A stretch of 64,000 bases of DNA, taken from assembly GCA_031841125.1 (NCBI GenBank), contig CM063113.1, positions 61,931,211-61,995,210 on the forward strand, given 5' to 3'. Numbering within the stretch: the first letter of the stretch is position 1; every line of letters begins with the position of its first letter. A model generated the notes under the pieces. It made no database searches. It worked only from the letters and a program-made list of their open reading frames with translations, and was not told the DNA's origin. This document shows, piece by piece, positions 56,673-64,000 of the stretch. The translations under genes were made by a program, and so were the position numbers. Source of the DNA: Acanthococcus lagerstroemiae (lineage: Eukaryota > Arthropoda > Insecta > Hemiptera > Eriococcidae).

Positions 56673-57719
56673 TCACACGACTGGATGCGGACGCGGATTG
56701 TTGCGGAACGGCAGCTTACCGTGCTTGAGTATGTGCTGCTGGAAATACGTGGGCACGACGAGGCAGCGCCGTTTGTGCAGCTCGATGCGCAGCGGATCGG
56801 TCATCGTGATGTGCTCGAAAGCTTGCTTGCGGTCTTGGCGAATCAACGCGGTTGGGAACAGAGACTGCACGCGACTGGTAACGCGTCCTTTCACCTTATG
56901 CGGCACCACCGTCATCGACTGCCGTGCTTTGATGGCGGCCAGCTCGCGGCTGCGTTGCTTCTCGAGGGCACGTTTCTCGCTCTCGACCAGTTTCCAGTGT
57001 TCGACCCACTTGTTGGTGCCCTCGTCGAATACCACTTTCCGATACGCGACCAACGACGGCGATCTAGGCTGCTCGATCTGCACGTGGTGGTGTTCCGCAA
57101 GTGTCGGCGCATTCTCGACGTACACCGCGGTCTCGTCTTCACTCTCGGTCTTATCGTCGGTTGGTTCGACCGCCGAAGATTTACTCTCGTCGACCGTTTG
57201 AACTTGGGGAGTCGAGTTCCTCACCACCAGGATGCCGCTGTTGTGTGCTGTCGGGGTTTCGTCTTTTTTATCCTCCGTTGAAGCGTGATGTTTTGGCGTG
57301 CTCGCGCGCCGAGACTTGACCGGACTGGTAGCCGCACTACTGGATCGTGATTTAAGTTTCTCTGGCGGAAGCGTTTTACGACTTCGTATCGTCGACCTAG
57401 AACGCGAACGAACGCGACTGGTTTGAGGTACCAAATCGGTGTCCGGTAACGGGGGTCGACCTCGAGATATCATCGTCGACATGGAGGTCTTTCTGGAGTT
57501 GGTGGCGATCGTACCCCGGCTGAGAAATTTACTAGCGCTCTCTGTCTGGTTTCGGCGGTGTGAGCCCCGGAACACGAACATGCGGCGGCTGGAGTAGTGG
57601 GATATCGGAGGCTGTTTCTGAAAGCCGATGATCTGCGACTGATGACCTCGCGAAGATCGCTTTTTGGACTTCGTATTCGTCGGGTTTGGGCTCGTTTTCT
57701 TGCTGGTAAAGGTTTCCAT
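56673..57719 (-). CDS. uncharacterised basic, Ser/Arg-rich protein; long (first?) exon
   Basis: A 348-codon ATG-initiated frame, by far the longest host-like frame here, and GC-richer than its flanks. The N-terminal ~130 residues are Ser/Arg/Lys-rich and disordered (SRVRSRSRSTIRSRK, KSRSSSAATSPVKSRRAST). There follows an acidic middle (VEPTDDKTESEDETAVYVEN, about 187-206), then a better-ordered C-terminal third (about 225-340) with a helical charged segment (ESEKRALEKQRSRELAAIKA) and HKRRCLVVPTYFQQHILKH. No named domain is recognised. Within the end, CACG|GTAAGC at 56720/56719 is a good splice donor, so the last 15 residues before TGA may be read-through of an intron. The exit phase would match the exon at 49909. 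A TATA box lies just upstream. Confidence 0.65.
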   Translation of the reverse strand: METFTSKKTSPNPTNTKSKKRSSRGHQSQIIGFQKQPPISHYSSRRMFVFRGSHRRNQTESASKFLSRGTIATNSRKTSMSTMISRGRPPLPDTDLVPQTSRVRSRSRSTIRSRKTLPPEKLKSRSSSAATSPVKSRRASTPKHHASTEDKKDETPTAHNSGILVVRNSTPQVQTVDESKSSAVEPTDDKTESEDETAVYVENAPTLAEHHHVQIEQPRSPSLVAYRKVVFDEGTNKWVEHWKLVESEKRALEKQRSRELAAIKARQSMTVVPHKVKGRVTSRVQSLFPTALIRQDRKQAFEHITMTDPLRIELHKRRCLVVPTYFQQHILKHGKLPFRNNPRPHPVV

Positions 57720-57736
57720 ATCCGCTTTTCGTCGCC

Positions 57737-57743
57737 TTTTATA
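57737..57743 (-). promoter_or_regulatory. TATA box upstream of the 57719 ATG
   Basis: TATAAAA (minus strand, within gtataaaagg) lies only 18-24 bases before the ATG. A TATA box usually places the start of transcription ~30 bases downstream, so a transcript from it might begin at or after this ATG and use the next in-frame methionine (residue 47, about 57581). It could also be fortuitous. Confidence 0.35.
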
Positions 57744-58840
57744 CTCGCATGTGGTGGTGACTTAGGTATTCGGCTTTATTAGTGGACCGGGTGAACGAAG
57801 GCGTAGATCTACGAATTCGTACTTTCTATGGAAATTGCATGTATCACTCGTTAACCAGTAGGCTCGTGTGATGGCGTGGTCTGAGTGATGACAGATGTGA
57901 GTCATGAATAAGAAAAGATGGATATACAGTTTTCGCGGGTTTACTTTCAGCTGGAGAACACGGGTTCAAGTACGATCGATGGATGAAAAATCGTGCGCAT
58001 TATCTTAAAAAAATGAAACTCGGAATTCTTAAAGGTGCGAAGGTTATAACTTAAGATTTGAGAAAACATGTCACACCACTGCGGAACCGCAGTTAGTGGA
58101 GAAAGAATAATTAAGCCAGATTCTGGATTATACGTATCTAGCCTGATATAGCTCTTATCGAGAACCGTTCCAAATTAGAGTATGAAAATCGTAAAAGTTC
58201 TTCACACAAACAAACAAAAACTCACTCGTCTTTCTCGCAAGTTAGGAAGGCAAACGAAGGCATGTTGGACGAAGTTACTTAGAAAATTCGTTCGTTTCGC
58301 TAACAAATTCCTATGTGCGTGGGCTGTGCACTCTGGATGTTTTGCTGGCGAATAATTTTATTTACGAGGTGGGTGCTATATTATAAAATGAATTGTTCAT
58401 CGTAGTGACGAATAAAAGAATGTAGTCGTACTAAAAGCTATACGACCTAACCCCAAAAAGTTGATTTTACTGGAGAAACGAAAAAATGATAAGGACTGCA
58501 GTCATTGCGTTTTCAAAAAAATGTTATTTTCTTGAGAATGGTACATTTGTGAGGTAGGGACCTTTTTCGTCCGATTCGCCGTTTCATAGTCTATCAGAAA
58601 TGTTCAGCACCTAAAGATCGCTATTTTATAAGTTAGGGGGTATTGCTTCTTGTACGATGGTATGCTAAAGAACGGGGGAAAAAATGTTAGTTGGTATACT
58701 CTGCCGTAGGGTTTTCAAAACATTTAGACACTTCTCTCATGACATCGTCCAGTTACGTGCTTTATTCTGTCGGTCTTTTCAATTAATAAAATCGAATAAA
58801 TAATTCTAAAGTGCAAAAACAGTACCGATGAATAGTATTA
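57744..58840. other. non-coding, 5' flank of the minus-strand gene
   Basis: Unique AT-rich sequence with no recognised repeat or gene. Confidence 0.4.
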
Positions 58841-59292
58841 CAGTAGACTCCGAATCGTCCGACCTAATCGGGGCTGAAGGTTGGTCGGATACCGAAAAAG
58901 GTCGGATAATCCAAAATGAATATTTTAAACGTAGAAATAACATGCACAAAATTTGAAGGAAAAAAATTATTTATTTAGAAAATTGAACTTGAGCGTAAAA
59001 AAGGAATAAACAAGTGAAAAAAACAATACTCATGTAACAAGAAATCACAATTATTAAGATAGTTGGTGACCAAATTTTTTTTTTGTAATTTTAAATCGCG
59101 ATTATTTTTTGGTCGCGTTATTTCGCAACGCCGCGTCGGTCGAACAACGTGCGTAATATATCTATATACATATGTTCCAAAATCAAAAATTAGGTGTCTA
59201 ATGTAGAAACTCGGACTAACCGACCTTAGTAGGTCGGATAAGTCGAACTGTAGGATCGGATAAATTTGAGTCGGATAATCGGGAGTCTACTG
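58841..59292. mobile_element. pogo/Tc1-mariner-type MITE, 452 bp
   Basis: Ends are inverted: cagtagactccgaatcgtcc on the left and, inward from the right, cagtagactcccgattatcc. TA dinucleotides flank both sides (58839-58840, 59293-59294). CAGT...-ATTATCCGA ends with TA duplication are typical of pogo/Tigger-like elements. Words such as ggtcggata recur inside. It has no coding capacity and the AT-rich centre lacks a transposase remnant. Confidence 0.82.
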
Positions 59293-62030
59293 TAATAATA
59301 TTTTTCAAAAAATATAAATACAGAAAAACGTAACACTCCAAAAGTGTAAAAGGACGAATGAAGAAACTATATATTTCTAGAAGAAAAATAAATATAAACT
59401 CCAGTTAAGTATGGACTGTAAGAAATACATTAGTTCCTTAGTCCCTCCCCCACGCCTCCGCAATCGAATTTATATCAGTGTACCCATTGCAACACGATAC
59501 ACAGCACATTAAAATTCCTGAGTGGTTTTCTGGTATCTACCTACCTATTTATAGGCGGAAAATTTTCTTCTCCCTACTCCTTGCCCTCCTTTTTCTTAGA
59601 TAATGCTCGTGTAAAGTTATATTTCATCTCGGTATTTTAAAAACCGGTCTTCTTTCTTCGCTTCCAGTGGAAAAAATTCGGGATGCGAGATGAAAGGACA
59701 GATATTTGGCCAAGTTTGTTGGGAAACACGAAACAACCAGGGAGCGCATAGCGTAGCTCGCTAGATTGCGGTAATTAGAAAATTCGTCGATTTTGCTGCC
59801 GAGTTTTCAGTTGTGGCCTCATCAAATGCTTTTCTGTCTAATCACGAGCGAATGAAATGATTCGCAACGGTCTGATATCAGTTTCCTCTAGCCGCGAAAA
59901 AATCACGTATATCGTGTTGGTAAATACTCGAGAGCCAAATGCGAATCGGAATGCTTTACTGTCCACCGAAATGGCGATGGCGGGGCTGTTTCTCACGTGG
60001 CGTGTGCTGGGCACGTATCGGCGGCGAACCGATAAATCGAGCGCCCGCATTAGCTATTAATTCATATCGATCGACGAATGAGAGATGAAATTGCAATTCA
60101 CATCGCGGGTACGAGAGTACACGTTCACTTTACTCGTACCGTTCCCGGTACGCGGGAATATCTTTTTCCTGCAGCAGCCGCTAAACCTTTCAGTATCAAA
60201 CGGAACAACAAAAACAGAATGTCCGCGCCGTATGCCTGGTTTTGAGGTAACAAAATCGAGCGAGCTGAGTAACAGAAAAGCTGTCCAAAATGTCACTTAC
60301 ATTTCCACTTAGTTGAAAGTTAATTCGGGGCATCGAGTGACGCGCCAGTCACCTGTCCTTCACTCGCGTTTATTGTGGTCGCTGTCGCAGCCGCGGATTA
60401 GTCGATTTTGTGACCGCAGTCGCGTTTATCGAATTTTCTCTATTAGTGATCTCTGCCTTTTTTTTTCGCCCCTTTCTTTTTCCGCCTTCCTTCCTTCGCC
60501 GGACAGTTCAACGTAGCCGACGACGACGACAACGCGATACACGTCAACGACCAACGCGAGAAAGTTGTTGCTATTTCTGTGCCCAGTTCTGTCGCTCGCT
60601 TCGTAACTCGAGGAGCGCGGTATCGGTGAATGGTGAAAGGTGTAGGCCGAGCAGGGTGAAAGTTTAACGCGAATTTTCGAAACAGCAAAGCCTGGTCCTG
60701 TTTCAACACATGCAAAATGAAAACCCGTTAAGCTCCAAACGTAAATTATAACTTTTTGGTTAGTAAAAGAGCTTAATGAAAGTTAAAACTTGGATGCATA
60801 TAACTTTCTGTATCCATATTTAATAACTTTAAGCCTTTTACACCATTATACTAGCCAGCGCGATATATAAGTTAAACGGATTTAAACGATGGAGGAGTGA
60901 GAGCGCAACGTGTAGTGCTGTAAATGGTAGGTATGTAGAGAGGTTATTTTACGAGTCGATATAAAATATTATACGGTAAGTGAAAAGAAAAATTAATTTT
61001 CAAATATTAAAGAATGGATTTCATTCATTCGCGTCTATACGCTACCGGGTTAAACGCCCAAAAATTCCGATTTCACGTGTTATTCGGAAGGACTGCTTGT
61101 AAGGTGAGCGGAAGCAATGTATATAAATAGTCAGATATGATACCAGACAGAAACTCAACGAGAGGAAGATAGCTGGGTATGTTTTCGCCGGGCCTGGCCT
61201 CCTTAAAGGGGCCCAGGAATAAATTTTCTGACGATAGCCCCTGAAAATAAGGCAACAATAGTCTTTCCCCGTATAAAATTTTCTGAAAAAATGAAAAATA
61301 CGCGTTCTTCTGTCATGGAGGGCCGGAAAACCCTTTGTCCGGCCCCGTATATGTATGTTAAATTTTACCCTTGATCCAGACTGTTGAACGTTCAGTTAAC
61401 ACTGTTTTTATTTTAAAAATTTGATGGAAGGAATGTTTTGTCCGTGCAAAGTGTAGCATTATTATGTAGATTAGCTATCAGATATTTCTTGTTTCATGTA
61501 TGTCAGTCCCTGAAGTGAATACAGAACTTGAAAATTTTAACGTTAAGGTATAAAACCAAAAACTGAGGATCTCCCTATTTGAATATTAAGTTTGGAATTC
61601 TTCTTAAATACTCTCTCTCTTGTAACCTGAATTCGTTTTGTCGAAAAGAAAAGCGGAACTAAATATCCATTTGTATAAATCAAATAACCGAGATTGATAG
61701 TCTTTAGAAGAATGAAAAAAAAAAAAACAAAAAAAAAACTTTTACTGATTTACCGTTGAAATGTTTGAAACTAACTTACGGATGCTATGACTATGTGGGT
61801 AATTTTCTCTCACCATAGAATCTTTTTCTTCCACTTTCAATGGCATGTCATTCCTTCCCCTTCAACAAACGCCGTGTAGACGGTTAAAATGGTAATAGCT
61901 GATCAGGAGGTGGGATTCCAAACCCCGAAAATAAGATGGAAAGAGAAACGGGAGAATTTTACGCCCCTAACGTCGCACGTTCGTACCAGTAGGCTGAAGC
62001 TAAAAGTAGCTCGCCCTGCACGATACCAAC
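59293..62030. other. non-coding; CpG-rich promoter-like block
   Basis: About 59980-60670 is CpG-rich and repeat-free and resembles a promoter or 5' exon region. A strong donor-like tacggtaagtg lies at 60971-60981, but no exon can be attached to it. The remainder is AT-rich. Near 61190-61340 there are ggcctggcc- and gggccggaaaaccctttgtc-like words without clear structure. Confidence 0.3.
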
Positions 62031-62246
62031 TGTGCGTGAGTTCAAAGAGCGCCGCGACGCTCGAACTATTACTCGGTTAAGTTCGTCGTAATAACGACGC
62101 CAAAATCAAGATTGCACCTTCCGCCGTATAATAATCAAAAGATAACGGTATGAAAGCTGCGATTTATTGAAAACCTTCACGAGAATATAAATGTATTGCT
62201 CGCTAGTTTATCTGCGAGTACCTAAAGTACATCGCAACCGTTAACA
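62031..62246 (-). mobile_element. 3' LTR of a BEL/Pao retrotransposon
   Basis: On the minus strand the LTR starts TGTTAACGG directly after the polypurine tract and carries AATAAA at 62168-62163. The inner boundary (62246) is well supported by the polypurine tract. The outer boundary at 62031 (...CACGCACA, giving TGT...ACA ends) is a guess, because the 5' LTR lies outside the window and the target duplication cannot be checked. Confidence 0.6.
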
Positions 62247-62254
62247 CTCCCCCC
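62247..62254 (-). other. polypurine tract of the BEL/Pao element
   Basis: GGGGGGAG on the minus strand, immediately before the TGTTAAC start of the LTR: the primer site for plus-strand DNA synthesis. Confidence 0.7.
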
Positions 62255-62364
62255 GGGTGAAACCAGGGGTTTCGCAAAAGAAAATTAGCCTAAACAATCT
62301 TAAAATTAGTTAACAACTTCAAAAAAAAAGAAAAACTATATACATATATACAAAAATAAATAAA

Positions 62365-62970
62365 TTACTCAGACATTTCCGAATCTTCGTCCGCCATTAA
62401 CCGTCGGTTCTTTCGCGGTATGTCCTTGTCCGGTTGGGCGAAGAAATTGGCTTTGATGGCTTCCGTTAGCTCGTCCAGCTCTTTCCTGAGCCCTTTCAAA
62501 AACCGGCTTTGTTGTCGTCTTTTTTGTCGCGAATTTCTCAACGAGTTTCTTCCTCGGGGATTCCGTCTCGGGTTCGACTGCTCCGGTAGATGACCCCGGG
62601 AACTTTGGCCTTGAACTGCATCAACGGATGAACGTTCCGGTGGCTTGGTAGCGGTACTTAACGCCTCCACCTCCGCTGCCCATTGCTTACGGAGGAAGTC
62701 GGGATCATACATTTCGATGTCGTACTCGTCATCCGACTTCGACATGTTCTGACAATTCGACGTTAGTACTAAGAATGGAAACGTAGGTTCGTATGTCGGA
62801 GGATTCGATGAAAGGAATGGAGCGAAAGCTTGGTAAGGAAAGACAACTAACTGGCAGGAGTACTTGTGATGCGTTTCGGGCAATAGCGATAAACGCTCGC
62901 ACGTAAACGAAATGGATAGGGTGGAAATAAGAAATCGAATACCCCTTAAGATCAATCGTGTGCGAGACAT
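62365..62970 (-). CDS. post-pol open frame of the BEL/Pao element (unknown function)
   Basis: A 201-codon frame starting 21 bases after the pol stop, in a different phase, and ending about 110 bases before the polypurine tract. The N-terminus has a hydrophobic stretch (about residues 6-21), then Phe/Pro-rich sequence. From about residue 76 it is strongly charged: acidic (KSDDEYDIEMYDPDF), then very basic (NPRRNPRGRNSLRNSRQKRR), then a short helical segment and an acidic end. There is no membrane anchor near the C-terminus, so it does not look like a typical envelope glycoprotein. An internal methionine (about 62745) could start a shorter nucleic-acid-binding-like protein. It may need a subgenomic or spliced RNA. 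BEL elements with an extra 3' frame are known; the role here is not. Confidence 0.5.
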   Translation of the reverse strand: MSRTRLILRGIRFLISTLSISFTCERLSLLPETHHKYSCQLVVFPYQAFAPFLSSNPPTYEPTFPFLVLTSNCQNMSKSDDEYDIEMYDPDFLRKQWAAEVEALSTATKPPERSSVDAVQGQSSRGHLPEQSNPRRNPRGRNSLRNSRQKRRQQSRFLKGLRKELDELTEAIKANFFAQPDKDIPRKNRRLMADEDSEMSE

Positions 62971-62990
62971 TATCTGCGAGTAGTGCTTTC

Positions 62991-64000
62991 CTAAGACAGC
63001 TCGGATTGACTTATGGGTTTATCATCGACGGGAAGCGGCACTAAGGATGTGCAAGAGCGACGTTTAATTGCATTTTTCGCTCGCACGTCCACAGTGCGGA
63101 CCACTCCTTGAGCATCAGGGTAGACTTTGACAACTCTTCCCAGACTCCAGTCACCCGGCTTCAAGTGGTCGTCTTTTAATAGGACCACCTGATCAACCAT
63201 CATGTTAGGTTGTGCTCGACACCACTTCGTTTTCTTTTGGAGCTGGGTAAGGTAGTCTGCCCTCCAATACTTCCAAAAGCTGTTCACCTGTTTCTTTAAA
63301 AGCTCATATCTGGCTGATAGGCTTAAGGGCGAGCCATCTTCCGGCTCAGGCAAACTGAGTAACGAGTTGCCGATCAAGAAATGCGACGGCGTTATTAAAG
63401 GTGTGGTCTCGTCAGCTGTCTTACGGTAACAGAGCGGTCGCGAGTTCAAAATTCGTTCGATTTCTGCGAACAAGGTCCCGTACTCTTCGAAAGTCAGAGC
63501 CTGGCCCTCTGTAGACCTAATTAGATGATATTTCATCGATTTAACTGCCGCTTCCCACAATCCTCCTTTATGAGGGGATCGGGGCGGAATAAAATTCCAT
63601 CGGATTCCCTCTTTGACTGCGAAGGTTTCGACTTCATGTACTGTCGCATTCAGGTGGTTTTTGGCGCCTACAAAGTTTGTGCCGTGGTCGGACCAGACTG
63701 TATTCGGTTTTCCTCTTCGCGCTATGAAGCGTCGAAAGCAAGACAAGAATGCTTCAGTGGAGAGGTTTGATACAATTTCTAGATGAACAGCCCTGGTCGT
63801 AAAACAAATGAATGCACAGCACCAAATCTTGAACCATTTTACAGAGCGATGGGCCGTACATCTGGCCCAGAAAGGTCCTGCTAAATCTGTACCAACTACA
63901 GTAAATGGACGGGTTACTGTGACTCGCTCTGACGGTAGCGCTCCCATTAGCTGTCCCGATTTGTGGTTCTGACTAAATCGAATGCACGTGATACAGGTAT
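62991..64000 (-). CDS. BEL/Pao pol polyprotein, integrase end (partial, continues beyond window)
   Basis: The frame is open from the right edge to the stop at 62991. The methionine at 63947 is internal. Near the edge is the second half of the zinc-binding motif (C-x2-C, about 63975-63995). The integrase core follows, with Asp21 (VGTDLAGP), Asp87 (WSDHGTNF) and Glu132 (HKGGLWEAAVK), numbered from M63947; the 44-residue D-E gap is near the usual ~35 plus the BEL insertion. Then comes the C-terminal DUF5641-like region typical of BEL/Pao (SFWKYWRADYLTQLQKKTKW, LKPGDWSLGRVVKVYPDAQG). Protease and reverse transcriptase lie upstream, outside the window. No stop or frameshift is seen, so this copy could be recent. 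It would insert element cDNA into the host genome. Confidence 0.93.
   Translation of the reverse strand, partial: TCITCIRFSQNHKSGQLMGALPSERVTVTRPFTVVGTDLAGPFWARCTAHRSVKWFKIWCCAFICFTTRAVHLEIVSNLSTEAFLSCFRRFIARRGKPNTVWSDHGTNFVGAKNHLNATVHEVETFAVKEGIRWNFIPPRSPHKGGLWEAAVKSMKYHLIRSTEGQALTFEEYGTLFAEIERILNSRPLCYRKTADETTPLITPSHFLIGNSLLSLPEPEDGSPLSLSARYELLKKQVNSFWKYWRADYLTQLQKKTKWCRAQPNMMVDQVVLLKDDHLKPGDWSLGRVVKVYPDAQGVVRTVDVRAKNAIKRRSCTSLVPLPVDDKPISQSELS

Noticed and set aside
56685..57281. 198-codon plus-strand frame opposite the 57-kb gene
   Set aside because: Antisense shadow of the better minus-strand frame, which starts with ATG and has disordered-protein composition.
60960..60985. strong plus-strand donor tacggtaagtg
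   Set aside because: No open or plausible exon precedes it, so it is recorded only as an isolated signal.
1..64000. CRISPR arrays, phage, operons or bacterial defence genes
   Set aside because: The sequence is eukaryotic. The repeats found are transposons, SINEs, minisatellites and microsatellites, not regularly spaced direct repeats.

Overview
The window is animal nuclear DNA, most likely from an insect. It is AT-rich but not CpG-depleted. It carries a BEL/Pao retrotransposon (a metazoan-only group), a FLYWCH-type MULE of the kind common in insects, several tRNA-headed SINEs, hAT/pogo-type miniature elements and a Helitron. There are no operons, no bacterial ribosome sites and almost no long open frames. 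A parasitoid or other hymenopteran would fit, but this is inference only. A 500-N assembly gap lies at 50549-51048.

Layout. 1-27.8 kb is mostly non-coding. It holds a 1,435-bp foldback element with 585-bp arms and an 8-bp target duplication (4792-6226), a tRNA-SINE (13.8-14.0 kb), an isolated coding-like minus-strand frame (14.7-15.05 kb), an inverted pair of minisatellite arrays (19.3-20.9 kb), CpG-rich unique blocks (17-18.3, 22.0-22.7 kb) and a zero-length-exon (recursive splice) candidate at 672/673. A plus-strand terminal coding exon with a good acceptor and a polyadenylation signal sits at 27811-28033, so much of the left part may be a long intron of that gene.

28-48 kb is transposon-rich. 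It contains a nearly intact MULE (34167-36085) with terminal inverted repeats, repeated subterminal motifs and a perfect 8-bp target duplication, whose transposase is split by one frameshift. That element lies inside a pair of inverted ~500-bp repeats (31866-32389 and 38991-39484). A 400-bp SINE has a 13-bp duplication (39623-40022), a ~108-bp SINE-like family has three copies (one with a 12-bp duplication), and hAT-like MITEs lie at 43.2 and 46.8 kb.

49.6-57.8 kb contains the best candidate host gene, on the minus strand. It has a long TATA-preceded first exon (57719 down to about 56720, or to 56673 if unspliced) and a candidate last exon (49909-49668) in compatible phase. Another coding-like frame (52185-51679) lies between them. 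A short Helitron (53877-54352) is in the same interval. A pogo-type MITE lies at 58841-59292.

The right edge (62031-64000) is the 3' part of a BEL/Pao element on the minus strand: the pol integrase end running off the window, a separate ~200-codon frame after pol, a polypurine tract and a short 3' LTR.

I do not see a multi-gene 'system'. The most informative items are the MULE, the foldback hairpin, the recursive-splice candidate, the tiny SINE family, the post-pol frame and the split minus-strand gene.
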